The translations under genes and the position numbers were made by a program. Positions 33,786-45,961 of a stretch of DNA of 64,000 nucleotides are shown here, piece after piece. Numbering within the stretch: position 1 is the first letter of the stretch; the number at the start of each line of letters is the position of its first letter. This DNA comes from Platynereis dumerilii (Eukaryota; Annelida; Polychaeta; Phyllodocida; Nereididae): NCBI GenBank assembly GCA_026936325.1, contig JAPTHN010000004.1, positions 8,977,439 through 9,041,438 on the forward strand, in the 5' to 3' direction. A model generated the notes under the pieces. It did not search any database. It saw only the letters and a program-made list of their open reading frames with translations, and was not told the DNA's origin.

Positions 33786-33979
33786 CAGTGGCATCCCCAT
33801 GGGAGGGCACGGGGGGCATGTACCCCCCCCCCCCCCATATTGGACCTGTGCCCCGCAAGGTGTCCCCCAATATGAACTTTTCAACCTGGCTAAAATATAC
33901 AATTAGTATTAAGGGTGCCCCCCCAGAGAATCGAGTGCCCCCCAGGTGCCCCCCCTCGAGACCCCTAGTTACGCCACTG
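33786..33979. mobile_element. hAT-type MITE (CAGTGGC ends), perfect 8-bp TSD
   Basis: CAGTGGCATCCCC and GTTACGCCACTG are inverted; CTAAAAGG is duplicated exactly on both sides. The interior has C and G homopolymers. Confidence 0.9.
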
Positions 33980-34757
33980 CTAAAAGGAAGCAATTCACAG
34001 TACCACTGCAGGCTAGAAAAAATATGAATTTTCAAGCAATTTGATAAATATGGCAAAGTTTCCCACAAATGGTCTGGACCTTTCTTCATAATTTTCCAGT
34101 GAGATGTCTACTAATTTCACTCAATGCTGAAAGCACTGAAGAACTCAGAAGTTTGCATGAATATCACCAATACTATTGAGCTTAAATGCAAGGCATAATA
34201 AAAACATATTAAATTTCATGGCAAAGCACATGTATGCTGAATAATATTATTATATCAATACTTCTAGTCCAGTAATAATAATAATTCCTGTATGTTTAAA
34301 ATACCTAGTAAAAACTCACCAAGTAGTGCAATCTCTGCACTCAAGATCAGCAATGCTCGAATCCACAGCTTGAGAGACCTTTTATACCAACTATCAATTG
34401 GCTTTGATAGGAGGGGGGCACTTCATAAAATTTATTTTGCAAAAAGATAAGTCCATCGCGATAATGGAAAAATTCAGATAAATCAAGTTTAACGTTGAGC
34501 TAATGGAACGTGAGTGCGCTGGTTCACTCGTGGAATTTTTACACTAAGAAAAATTAGTACATTGTAAAATAATGACAAAACCATTAATGTTGAGTCAATC
34601 ATAACAAAGGCCCATGTTAACGTGACAAATGATAGCTACTTGAAAGGCTGAGATAGTACCATGGGGGAGGGAGGGGACTTTGAAAAAAGTTAGTTCAGTA
34701 TATTACACTGAAAAAAGGTTAGATCAGCACACGAAAATAAAAAAAGTTAGTCGGCTC

Positions 34758-35191
34758 CAGCGCTTCGGAATCGGGTAATAAGTAAACCGACTCCGACTCC
34801 CCACTCTTTGGCTTTCTGAAAAGCGACTGCAACTTTGACTCCTACTCCTTAGCTCTCCTGATTCCTGAATTATGACTCTGACTTCCAACTCCGCTTTTCG
34901 GCATGTTTACACACAATTATGGTTAACAGGGGGGAGAAAAAGTCATTCTTCAAGTTTCCATAGGATTTTGTTCTTGAAGAAGACTACTCTGTTTGGAAGT
35001 TTTGTGATACATTTGAGAAATTGGGATATATTTGACATTGTTGTTACTGTTTTTGTAAACAATGATAATTATTTTTAAAAGTCAGGAGTCAACGTGACCA
35101 AATAAATTTTCGACTCTGGCACCGACTCCGACTCCACGACTCTGTCACTTTGACTCTGACTCCTGCCTTCTATACTGACTCCACGGCCCTG
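34758..35191. mobile_element. hAT-type MITE rich in GACTCC words, copy 2
   Basis: CAGCGCTTCGGAATCGGG to CCACGGCCCTG with GACTCCGACTCC runs near both ends. The 8-bp flanks (GTCGGCTC, GGTGGCCC) only partly agree. Confidence 0.72.
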
Positions 35192-36430
35192 GGTGGCCCC
35201 CCACATGTGAATAAATAGTTGGTCATTGCATCATGCATAAAATAGGCTCATGAGGGTTGAAACAATGTAATAGCCCAGTCTACTGGAACTGGCCATGTAA
35301 ATGAGCACAAGCAGCATGCAAATGAGCAAGAGATATGTATGGCAGAGTAAACTTGTTACCTAATTGTTTTCTTTATTTCATACTGTGGGAATCTTGAATT
35401 GTTACAATAATATTGGAACAAAATAAATGATTCTGCTTTTAAGTTATCAGTGCCTCTGCAAGTTATACAGTAGAAAATGGAAGAATCAAAAGAAATAAAC
35501 AAAAAGCAATGTTTGTCAGATGTTACATAACCAATCAGTTAACATTTTTGGAGAATCCAAACAATCCAATTCAAGGAGTCCCACAGTCTGACACTTTGTG
35601 TCATCGGCAAAAATAGGGACTCATGGAGGCTGGTAATAGCCCCCTCCCCCAAGTGTCATATGCATGGTCGACCCCTGATTAATTCAATGAGTAAAAAAGC
35701 AAGTAACTGTTTTGCATGATTCCAAATGCACCCTGTGTGACCCTTGGTAGGTGATAATGACTAGGCGTATAACCAAAAATTGTATATCTCCTATTCCAAA
35801 GTGCATTTGACAAACTATCTGTTAATTTTTGTTAATTATTGAAAATGGAGCTCTTCATTCTGAGATAAGAATTTTACATATTTGTACATTCTTTGTAGTC
35901 ATGTGAACACTATCATGTGACAAATTTTCAAAGCTGAATTTCACCAAAATAGCTATCTTCTCCTTTGCCTAAAAAATTCCATTATAAACAATGTTGTGGC
36001 AGAGATTTCATAGGACACTGCGAACGTGATTATAAAATTATGAGTGGCGTTATTAAGATATATACCCAGCTACTCATTCCAGTTACTCATTCCTGTAATT
36101 CACATTTCTGTATGTCTCATAGACCTCTTTTCCAATTTCTAAAAAAAATTGACCACTTTGTAGGTCTGCATATTGACATTGCACCAACATAGGCCTACTT
36201 CATGGTCCCACAACCACACATATGGAATTCACAGATACATTGGTGCACTCCAATGAACTGAGGTTTGAAACAGGTGATTACAACAAACAGTCAATGCCAA
36301 ACAATGCTAAACAAGATAATCCAGCTTGCTATTTTGTAACAGGGCCCCTTTAAACATTGTCAGATAAGAGTATAAGGAAGATTTCACAAAATGCTGCAAA
36401 ATGACTTACCACAACTTGGTCCACAAGGCA
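35192..36430. other. Intergenic stretch
   Basis: Mostly plain sequence. About 36110-36190 is a fragment of the AATAAGTCCCCC transposon family (CCTCTTTTCCAATTTCT, then TTTGTAGGTCTGCATATTGA). Confidence 0.45.
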
Positions 36431-36454
36431 CAATAGCACAATGGCGACAATGCT

Positions 36455-36690
36455 GATCTTGCGGTTACATTAGCAGTTACATTAGCAAAGAAAAAAAAAA
36501 CAGCTACCACTAAAAGTTGTTTATTTTGTCAGTTATCTATATAGGTAAATAATACAAATTTTTCAATAAAATTTCAGAATTTCTTATTTTAGATTTGCCT
36601 AGATAGCAAGAACACTGAGAAATTTCAATGTAAAAGTTGCTAATGTAACATCAGAGTCCAGTGACACGGAATGGAGTTACATTAGCAGTC
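36455..36690. repeat. Cluster of GTTACATTAGCA motifs
   Basis: GTTACATTAGCA occurs at about 36465, 36476 and 36675, and inverted as TTGCTAATGTAAC at about 36638. The copies are unevenly spaced. Confidence 0.6.
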
Positions 36691-37439
36691 TCTCTTATTT
36701 TTCCTTTTTAATAATAGTTTATAGTTATGAAGGTAATTACAAATGGTGCCAAACAAGTATTTTAAGTGTATTTTATCAATCACATATCATTATGTTTTGC
36801 TAAAGTGTTTTCTGTTGAATCTACAGAGTGCCAAAGTTGGCATGTCAGATGACCAGTGAGTTTTGCCGTCCATTATTGTCCTTATGAGACATACAAAAAA
36901 AGATTTTTTAGGGACAAAAAGCGGTATACTGTTGGATACTTTTTTTTATATTTATTCTTTAGCTCACTGATTTACTTAATGATGGGTTCACATGCTTTAG
37001 GAAGCAACAGTTAGATAATAAAAACGGTGGGACAATTTAAGATACTCTGTGAGCACATTTTTGTTAAATCTGCCATAAGAAACTGTGATAGAGGCTCACA
37101 GAGCCAGGGAATTTTTGCCAAAGAACTTCTGGAGCAATTGTGCATCCATTTATCCACATGGAATTGTTCATGGACTATATTTATATTGCACTAGTAAGTT
37201 GCCCGTAGATTGGAGATAGATAGCTGGATTGATCCTGAAAAGGGAGTTGTGCCTCAGTAGGTTCAGAAACACACATGGGAAATAGGAAGATGAGGGATTT
37301 CAAAAGTGTAAATTGAGACGATTGGCCATAATATTTGTTTGTCTGAAATTCTTTATTCACATCCAAAAAAGATGAACATTTTTAAAAAGAAGGCTGATTA
37401 AAGAAAATTAAAAGACAGAGCACAAGAAAACAAAAGAAT

Positions 37440-37990
37440 TTACATTGTGCATAAAAAGGTAATTATATCTTTACATTCTTGGTAAGTGAGGATGCTATCA
37501 CTAATACAATGATCTCTTATAGAGCAAACCTCCTTGACCTGTTCTGCAATCCTTGCAAGTTCTTCATTATACATGTTATACCAGCATGTGTTCACATTGT
37601 ACGTATAATGTTTATTGAACAATGTTATAGTCTGTCTACAAGTGGACTGCTCTTGCTCTGCCACAGATCAGAACATATGCTGTCTTGTGTTGCCACCTAG
37701 TGACTAGTGTGCTATTCCGCGAGCTCCTGCGAGCGTCCACATACTTTCAACCAGAGGAACACACACAATTTTGTCTGGAAGACACCGGGGCTGTTTCTGA
37801 GTGTGCTGATGGCCTTGTCTACTTCCTTAGAGGATGTGATTGCTGAGTCTGACTCTGGTATAAATCGATGTTGAATAGAAATTTTGTGAATGTGCAATGA
37901 AATTGGAACTATTTCTTGGGACAGCAATGCTGTAGCATAGAAAATCAACTTTTGTGCCAGGTGGCAGCAGCATGCAGTTCTCATTTTCAC
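37440..37990 (-). other. Unrecognised segment with open frames, partly repeated at 5364-5640
   Basis: Two minus-strand frames of 74 and 92 codons lie here. The part at 37805-37990 matches the segment in a CBS intron at 5364-5640. One shared minus-strand reading is LLPPGTKVDF near 37940 and KEVDKAI near 37815. No splice pattern or family is recognised; it could be debris of a repeated element or an unknown gene. Confidence 0.3.
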
Positions 37991-38879
37991 CAGACTGCAT
38001 TATAGTAATAAGCCCGTGCTACCTGTAGAATCAGTTGGAAAGATTTATGAATTATGGTAAGATGCAGAAATACCCAAGTTTCCCAGAAATATAACCTGAT
38101 GGTGAAAAGGGGAGGCCCAAGGCCCCAAGCCTTGAAGGGCGTAGGAAGGCACAGAGAAAATTAGAAGAGCAGACATCTAACATCTAACATCTAACATACA
38201 TTACATTTGTCCAGGCCAATGCTTTGTCACACGAGATCTCAGCTGTTGCTTATCTGACTTGCCTGAAACTCTGACAGATATTCTAAATATGTTTGATCTG
38301 TGTTTTGCCTCCTTATAAGAATGATTTGGCTATTTTCTCTCCTTTAACAACCCTTTTTATAAAATAACTTGTGAACCCAAGAAGGATCAAACACATATAG
38401 CTACTGCCGTATTGAACCTCACTTTGGCCCAGTCCCATGGCAACGTCGTATGAACTGCATGACGTTATGTCACCTGACCAGCTCTGATAAAAAAAATTTC
38501 ACTTCTAAAAAATTAAAATTAGGCCTATATACAAAAGAACAAATTTGAATTACACTAGATATAATACATATATATATAAATCTGAATGGGGGAAAACTCA
38601 AAATAACCGAAGTTGTATAATTCTATGCATTCTGTTGAAATATAAACATGATACATTTTTCTTTCAGTTCACAAAAATATCAATGCAAAAATTATGGAGA
38701 AAAGTTCGTTCACACAACTGGAAATCTTGCAAATTATGTTCTTTACATATTTTGATAAAAAAAATAGTGGCATGTACCTTAGGCCTAGCATAATTTCCTT
38801 TGATCACAAAAACCTACCCATATGTGTTGGTTACATTTGGAAAAGTTTTGAGGAATTTTTTTGCAGATCATTTGGGGCC

Positions 38880-39115
38880 AGAAAATTGGGGAAATTGTGA
38901 AGAAAAAATGGGGAAATTGTAAATTAAAAATGGGGAAATCTGATAAAACTCTTTGTGTATAAATCCCCTGTTCTTTCAATTTCATTTTATTTATTGCTCC
39001 ATTATTTTTTGCCATTTCCCTCAATTCTGGTCATTTCCCCATTTTGCTTAACATTTCCCCATTTTCCTTATCATTTCCCCATTTTTCTTACTATTTCTCC
39101 ATTTTCCTTCCCATT
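38880..39115. repeat. Imperfect tandem and inverted repeat of ATTTCCCCATTTT
   Basis: The right side (39020-39115) has about four units of CATTTCCCCATTTTCCTTAT. The left side (38878-38945) has AAAAATGGGGAAAT in inverse orientation. Confidence 0.7.
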
Positions 39116-39739
39116 TAGGGCAATATATCTGTAAAAGAAATCCCAAAATCATTTTGGGGGGGGGGACTTACTGCCCCCCTCCCATCAGCTTATGTCACTG
39201 CAATAGTGAAAGCAACACCAATAGAAAACACAAGCAAGCAACACATCGATATGCCACTGAGATATAGAGTAGCCCTATATTTATCAAGCAAATACAGTAC
39301 AACCCAAAACAAAGTAAGAAAATTTTCCATGATTCAGGGACTGTAAGAATAGGGAGGCTAGGTGAGGAGCCATGAGGGGCGCAAGATTTGAGGGGCAAAA
39401 TTAATGAGGCAAGATGATGTGGCAATAAAGGGCCATACTTATCCTGAAATAAAAAAAAAATTACAATAACCAAAGACCGAGGTGAGAAACAATAATGATA
39501 GTTCAAGTTTCATTGTATTAAAACTCTACCCGTCGTAAGACGGGTACACTGCTAGTTGTGTATAACTTGAGATAATTCCCTGATATTATCATTTTAATTG
39601 TGAGATGGGATATCTATTATTTGGAATTGACTGCATGTACCCCTCTTTTCAAAAACTTTTCCTCTTTTATTTCTAATGTCAATCAGATGACCTAAACGGC
39701 AAAAGTGTTGCAAACTAAGTTCTAAATTGTCTCCTATTG

Positions 39740-39935
39740 TTCACAATAATCAGGATTGAGAAACAAATTTTCTCCAGTCAGTTGATAAAGTATACAGCTG
39801 GTGGCTCCTCCTGCATGATGAGATTGGTCATGTCCATTGGGAATGTCACAGATTTTTGAAAACAGGGGAAGGCCTACAGGAAGGTTACTGAAATAATCAG
39901 ACTGGAATAATGCAACTAAGGTATACAAATACACA
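39740..39935. repeat. Fragment carrying the shared 110-bp module
   Basis: Contains TTTCTCCAGTCAGTTGATAA, CAGCTGGTGGCTCCTCCTGC and GTCACAGATTTTTGAAAACA, a diverged copy of the module also seen at 40155, 43495, 55095, 59330 and 61830. Confidence 0.65.
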
Positions 39936-39954
39936 CAATTAAAATAGATATGAA

Positions 39955-40702
39955 CGGTTCTACAAAATAAGTCCCCCTTTACGAAAACGTGAATATCTCA
40001 AAGACCACTTTTCTGATTTCTATGAAATTTGGTAAAATTATAGGCCCGCATAGGGCCTATCGATCGTAAATGTGCGTAATTGTAGCTTAGTGATATTATT
40101 CCTTGCTGAGCCAGCAGCCTTCGAGCGAGCCTACCCCTCTTTTCAAAAATGTGTGGCTTTTCCAATGCATAAGCACAATTCCTTCAAGCGGGGGAGCCAC
40201 CAGCTCGGGCATACTTCATCAAGTGACTGGAGAAAATTTGTTCTCAATCATACTGGAGAATGCTATGGCATGGGAACCTTGGGCAATGTTCCCCTTGTCT
40301 CTGCCCATGGGCGCCGTACTATGGCTGCCCTGAGCTGTATCATTGTGGAAGGCTCACCACGAATTTCGTGCCCGCATTACAATACAATACAATACTTAGT
40401 AGGCCCTAGACAACTGATGACTTCTTTCGTAACTTATTCACAGTTTAGATTCTTTGGATGTTATTAGAAATCATTTGAGTGGAGTTTGAGCAGCTTTTGG
40501 AAAAAGCTTTTTTGCAAAATAAAAGTCAAAACTTCAAATTTTTGAAAAGAGGGGTATATGCACTCAGGGTTTGCTTGCTCATACAAAAATAAAGCAATTG
40601 AGCAGCAAACACACATGTGGCCTACAAACCAGCAAAATTTCATAGAAATTGAAAGAGAGGTCTTTGAGATATTCACATTTTCGTAAAAAGAAACTTATTT
40701 TT
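39955..40702. mobile_element. TIR element AATAAGTCCCCCTTTACG, copy 1
   Basis: The left end is GGTTCTACAAAATAAGTCCC; the right end (GATATTCACATTTTCGTAAA) stops at ...CTTATTTTT, where a GGGCAATTCCGTAAAGTC end begins at 40703. It contains the shared module (about 40120-40260). A 131-codon frame spans much of it but looks incidental. Confidence 0.75.
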
Positions 40703-41931
40703 GGGCAATTCCGTAAAGTCATCAACCAATCATTCAAAATGTCAAATGAGGAATAGGTATGTGTTATGGCTGCCTTAATGTGCCAAAATAAGTCTTTTTT
40801 CAGGTACAGAAAAAATCAATTGGTTATCTCATTTGGTTTTTGAGATATTTGCATTTAACTTACCACAAATTTGTTCAATGCAATTTTTACATTTTTCAAC
40901 ACTCCTATCATAAGATGTCAATGCCAGTAGAGAAATAGGTTAGCTGGTTTAAATTTGCTGTCAGTTACTGCCTGTGGGAATCCATTTTCATTTTTGCATT
41001 AACAATTCTTGCATCAACCCTTGTGAATTCTGTTAGGCAATGACATTTGATCCAATAAGATTCTAAGTGTACGTCCGACACATACATTTTAAATAATTTT
41101 CCTGCTCGTAGGTTATTGATGTTAACTTCATGAAACTTCTGATACAAAGCACATTTGTGGCCATGAATAGCATGGTGGCCACTTTAGTAATATGAACCTA
41201 ATGCTAATAGCAGAGCACTTGAAATGTGTACGTCCGACTCGAAAATGGAATGTACGTCTGACGCAATATTGTGAAAGTGCATCGGAAACATAGGAAACAT
41301 ACAAATGTTGTTACAAAGGCTTTGTCTAATCAGAACAAGTTGGGCCAGGCTGTTTGGGTGAACCTCAATGTAGTATAGGCCACAGAACAGGAAATAAGTG
41401 GTATCCTTGAAGTTTGGTCATTTTTAACTCTGTTTTTCGCCATAAAATGATGTGAAAGGCAGTTCATAAGATGTGTAATTGGCATGCAATTGTGTCGCAA
41501 GCTGTGACAGGCATTACACTCATAGAAAATGAAAGATTAAATTATCTCAAAACTTTGAAAAAATAACAAGATATGATGGGTTTGGGTTGCATCATGCACC
41601 AATGCACCATGGACGGATTTACCATCCTTGCTGGACGGATTTAGAAGCAGGGTGGACGGATTTAGGTGCCATGACCTTCAATTTTTGTTGCCATGGTTTC
41701 AGCATAATTATTTCAATATTTGATTTTTTAAAAATGTTGTTGATAATACGAAATATGCCCTTTCCAATAGAGTAATTTTTATTTTTGTATCTGTTATCAT
41801 TTTCATGGAAATACAGTTTCAGCCAAAAGTGGACGGATTTACCATCATTGACTCTAATGATTTTGTACTATTCGTGACATGCAGATGGTGCTGAATATCT
41901 TTCTAGAATTATGAGATAAGGGCCATTCTCA
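40703..41931. other. Lone GGGCAATTCCGTAAAGTC end and dispersed TGTACGTCCGAC motifs
   Basis: GGGCAATTCCGTAAAGTC at 40703 has no matching right end nearby. GTGTACGTCCGACAC-like words occur near 41069, 41228 and 41252 (the last as TGTACGTCTGACGC). It may be part of a longer relative of the MITE family. Confidence 0.5.
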
Positions 41932-43205
41932 GGGCAATTCCGTAAAGTCCGATTTGCAGATTTGACACTTTGGCAGCTTGTGTAGCTCCAGCATTACACC
42001 TCAGGGATGAGACCAGGTAATCGGGGTGCCAGATAAGCCATCAACCAAAGCCACAAGTACAAGTGGAGCTGAGCTACAAGGCAAAATGTCACTGTGTCGG
42101 ACTTACTCACACGATGTACGTCCGACACAATGAAATTTTGACATAGCTCAGCTTCTGTTGCACTTGTAGCTTTGGTTGATGGCTTGTCTGATACCCCTAT
42201 TACTTGGCCTAATCCCTGTTTAACAATGAAGTAGCTGAGATGTAATGGTAGGGCTACACAAGCTGCTAAAGTGTCAAATCTGTGAAACAGACTTTACGGA
42301 ATTGCCCCTCAAATTTCGTAATGGAGGGAACTTTTGATGCAAAAAAACCTGCTTTTTAAGCAATTTAAAAATAGAAAAAATGGAAAAAAAATATGTAAGT
42401 CTTATTTTCAGAAGTACTTCATCTCAGATCAATCGTTTTTAAAATTAAATATCAATTATTTGTGGTAACGGAGTGGACAGGAATGGGTAACGGAGTGGAC
42501 AGGTACGGTTTGGTTTTATCGTAATGGTGCATTCTATTTGGGAGATACAAAGTCAAGATTGCATTCTATTGAATCCTGTCACCCTCAGCAATATAAACAT
42601 AAAATTTATTTGAAAAAGTGTCACTGGTAAGCTCGGAATTGGAGGGAACGGAGTTGACATTTTAGTGGGACCAAAATGAAAATTATGCCTTAATTTGTTG
42701 AATACCTATTTAATGAAATCTGCAAAGCTGTGGTAGTGTGGCGCATGTGCATCTTACAACATTTAGTGGAAATTGCTCATTAAAAACAATAGCAAGCCTA
42801 GCTATGGCAAGGAACGGAGTGTACAAAAAAATAGACATAAACTAGTGAGACGTCTTTTATGTATCAGTTAATTCAATGAAATGAAACAAGAAAAAAGTAA
42901 AATATGATGTATGTATTATTTTAAGTCCATATTCTGATGAATCATGCATTGAAACTTTGAAAATGATAGAACTTTAAGAGGAAAATGAACACTTGATTTT
43001 GTCATGTCAGGTCCAGTGACAGGGAAAAACCATTGATTTGGCACGGATTACTGGACAAAATGCACCAAAAAAAGGTCTAATAAATGACTTTTTGTTCCAA
43101 ATGCAGTGGTTCTAAATAGAAATATGAATAACAGATGTAGAGTGACGCTTCAGATATTAATTGCATGAATTCAAATTAATGTAAGGGAACTGGAGTGACG
43201 CAAAT
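41605..43205. repeat. Irregularly spaced short motif copies
   Basis: TGGACGGATTTACCATC recurs at about 41611 and 41830, with GGACGGATTTA also at 41633 and 41653. GTAACGGAGTGGACAGG occurs at about 42465 and 42488; variants GGAACGGAGTTGACA (42647), GGAACGGAGTGTACA (42812) and GGAACTGGAGTGACG (43186) follow. No ORF of note. Confidence 0.65.
41932..42307. mobile_element. Foldback MITE GGGCAATTCCGTAAAGTC, copy 4 (TSD CTCA)
   Basis: Both ends are perfect, with CTCA on each side and a central palindrome. It lies among the motif copies just described. Confidence 0.92.
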
Positions 43206-43224
43206 TGTCCTGAAATTTGAGAAT

Positions 43225-43720
43225 GACCCATAAACGGTTCAACAAAAATAAGTCCCCCTTTACGAAAACGTGAATATCCCAAAGACCTCTTTTCCAATTT
43301 CTATGAAATTTGGTCAGTTTGTAGGCCTTCATATTGACATTGTGCATGTGTGTTTGAAGTTTTGACTTCTGCAAAAAATGTTTTTCCGAAAGCTGCTCAA
43401 ACTCCACTCAAATTATTTCTAATGCCATCCAAGGAACCTAAACAGTCAATATGTTACAAAAGAAGTCATCAGTTGTCTACTAAGTATGATTGAGATATAC
43501 ATTTTCTCTAGTCACTTGATGAAGTATGCCCGAGCTGGTGGCTCCCCCGCATGGATGAATTGTTCATATGCATTGGAAAAGCCACCGATTGTTGAAAAGA
43601 GGCTCACTCGAAGGCTGCTGGCTCAGCCAGGAATAATATCACTAAGCTACAATTATACACATTTAAGATGGATATGCGGGCCTATAATTCTACCAAATTT
43701 GATATAAATCGAAAAAGTTG
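43225..43720. mobile_element. TIR element AATAAGTCCCCCTTTACG, copy 2, right end missing
   Basis: The left end GGTTCAACAAAAATAAGTCC is intact; the shared module is at 43495-43600; homology fades near 43720. Confidence 0.72.
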
Positions 43721-45070
43721 TCTAATTATAGGTTATGACATGACTTTGACCTGTATTTCCGTGATATTTTCAGCCGAGACCATCCCATGTCATTGGCCCA
43801 CTTCATTGTCAATTTGAATTTAGTAAGAATCACTTGTCAAAAAGCAGAATTTAAGCAGACAGCTTGTAAATACCAAAATAAGTTGGAACTATTTTTTATC
43901 ATGGAGGATGTATACATTGTAGCTCACATATATTGCCAGTATAGAGGGGGCCACTTGTGGCATGGACAAGACATTTTGCTGAGTGTAACACAGCTTTTAT
44001 GAAATTATGAATTATATTGTTGTCCTAGTTAATAAATCTCCATAAAGTAACAGAATAAATACAATTGAGCATTTTTGATATCACAAAGCAAAAACATTGG
44101 CTTTGTATGGACAAGTAAATAAGTGAGAATGCATTCTTTTTGGACCCTTTTCTGACCACAATTTAACATGCATTAGACATCACCAAGATACTAATACCAT
44201 TGAAAAAGCTGGTATCTAACTGACAGTCGGGATCTAACTGACAAAAATGCATGTTAGAACCCTCACCCTCCAAATCGGTATCTAACTAATACCTAAATGG
44301 CATAAGTAGATTGAATACCATCAAGCTTCTGATGAGTAAAATCATCCCTTTCACAGGCAAAGTGTATGCTAAAGTTTCAAAACTTTCTTTTTGTCTCATG
44401 ATTTTCAAACATTTTCATTCAAAGCAGTGGACTGGATATTTGCCAGCAACCATGCTTTGTGAAAGTAGTTTGGCGTAGTAATATGGACAGCTGTTGTGCG
44501 ACCTGATCTGGTGATCTGTCCAAAACAGATCAAATTATTGTTGACCCAATTCGATTTTCCAGGGACTGTCAGCATTTTGCTGCCACTTGACAGTCCCGAA
44601 CAGAGACAGAGCTACATGCCTTTTTTTCCAATGAAATCGGAGCATTTTTGAGTGATCTGAGGCCCAAAACACTTATCAGTCTTTTTTTGCCTTCTCTCTT
44701 GCTCTGCTAATGTTTACACTGCATGAGTATGGCGTTGTGTCGTCATGGTGACGTCATTGCTCAGGCTGCTTCTGATTGGTGGAATCTTGTATTTTCCCTG
44801 TCAATATAATTAATATATAAGTATTTGCCTCTTCAGCTCATTAAGTCTGTATTTTCCCTCGTATTTTCCCTCTTCTGGTTGTATTCACCAAGGAAAAATC
44901 TCCACAGTATCGGGGAGAAATGTTGCTAGACATGGGATAAAGCACAATACTCAGGTCAATACAAAACAATCCAACGGTATGTAATAATATAATGCTTATT
45001 TCATGACTGGCAATGAATTGTCCCTAATAACACTCAAATACTGAATGGTAACAATGTAATTGAAAGGTCT
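43721..45070. other. Intergenic stretch
   Basis: It contains the shortened hairpin repeat at 44165-44300, the counterpart of 9051-9360. Otherwise plain sequence. Confidence 0.45.
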
Positions 45071-45093
45071 TTGATAAACCTAAAATTTAAAAC

Positions 45094-45284
45094 TCAAATA
45101 TCTTCAACAGAATATTTTAATTTTTTTATTGATACGAAGTTGAGATCTTCCACTTTCACGCTACTATTTTCGGTAGATTTTGAAAATCTTTTATTCAGGA
45201 GTGCTGTGGATGAAAATTTTGGTAAACTGAGCATCAGCAATACAACTTCAAATTTACAAGCTGAACTGAAAAAATATATATATT
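45094..45284 (-). other. Possible last exon of the Ig-like receptor
   Basis: A strong acceptor (TATATATTTTTTCAG, ending about 45269) precedes minus-strand reading frames. With the phase left by the exon at 45866, the frame would close after about ten codons (VQLVNLKLYC). The other frame gives a polar 60-residue tail ending YSVEDI. I cannot choose, and this may not be an exon. Confidence 0.25.
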
Positions 45285-45431
45285 GCAGCACCGTTGAAAT
45301 AAGTCAAGCTAGCTTGGTGGGATTTAGAGTGTGGCTGTGCACCCTCATGTTGCCTTTATGGTCAGCCTGTAGGAAAAGGTGTACACAAACTAGTCAGCTG
45401 TAGGCCAGCTGCCTAATGCCTCTGAGTCAAG

Positions 45432-45837
45432 CAGGGCTTTAGAGTCGGGTATTTAGTAAACAGACTCCGGACTCCTTTGGCTCTCTGAAAAGCGACTCCG
45501 ACTCCAACTCCTTAGGTCTCCTGAATTATGACTCCGACTCTGACTCCCGACTGCTTATCGTCATTGTTGTGCACAAATATTCTATGGATTTTGTACATGA
45601 ATACTTCTTTCGGAAATTTTGTGTAAAATTTGGGACACATTAAACATTTTTGTAACTGTGTTTTTGTGTTTATATGAATCCGGAGTCACCAATTTAATTT
45701 TCGACTCCGACTCGACTCCAACTTGGACTCCACCCTATTAATAACAAGATCGACTCCGACTCTGGCTCCCTCTCCACCCAAGAACCCCCGAATCCAAGAC
45801 TCTGACTCTCGACTTCGACTCCGACTCCAAAGCCCTG
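45432..45837. mobile_element. hAT-type MITE rich in GACTCC words, copy 3
   Basis: CAGGGCTTTAGAGTCGGG to CCAAAGCCCTG; flanks GAGTCAAG and GAGTGAAG (7 of 8). It lies just downstream of the last firm exon of the Ig-like receptor. Confidence 0.85.
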
Positions 45838-45865
45838 GAGTGAAGCCCCGAACGGGTGCTTTTAC

Positions 45866-45961
45866 CCTCCTTCCTCCAGCCGTCCTTCAAGACAAAAAGT
45901 ATGACAATGCCAATGGAGATGAATGTCGTGAGATTTGTCTTAACGGATGTCAGGTCTTCAC
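45866..45961 (-). CDS. Ig-like receptor exon 8: membrane segment
   Basis: The acceptor is TTTATCTACAG at the end of a T-rich tract. Encodes EDLTSVKTNLTTFISIGIVI LFVLKDGWRKEG with phase fitting exon 7. The proposed donor is GGAGG|GTAAAA; reading through would instead enter the neighbouring MITE. Confidence 0.6.

Noticed and set aside
33477-34089. Glycine/proline-rich frames on both strands
   Set aside because: They read through C and G homopolymers of a hAT-type MITE.
40072-40467. 131-codon frame in the AATAAGTCCCCC element
   Set aside because: Part of it recurs as an 80-codon frame at 59262-59504, but the other module copies are not open in that frame, so it is probably not coding.
45071-45403. 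110-codon plus-strand frame
   Set aside because: Overlaps the possible minus-strand tail exon; no homology or splice sites supporting it.
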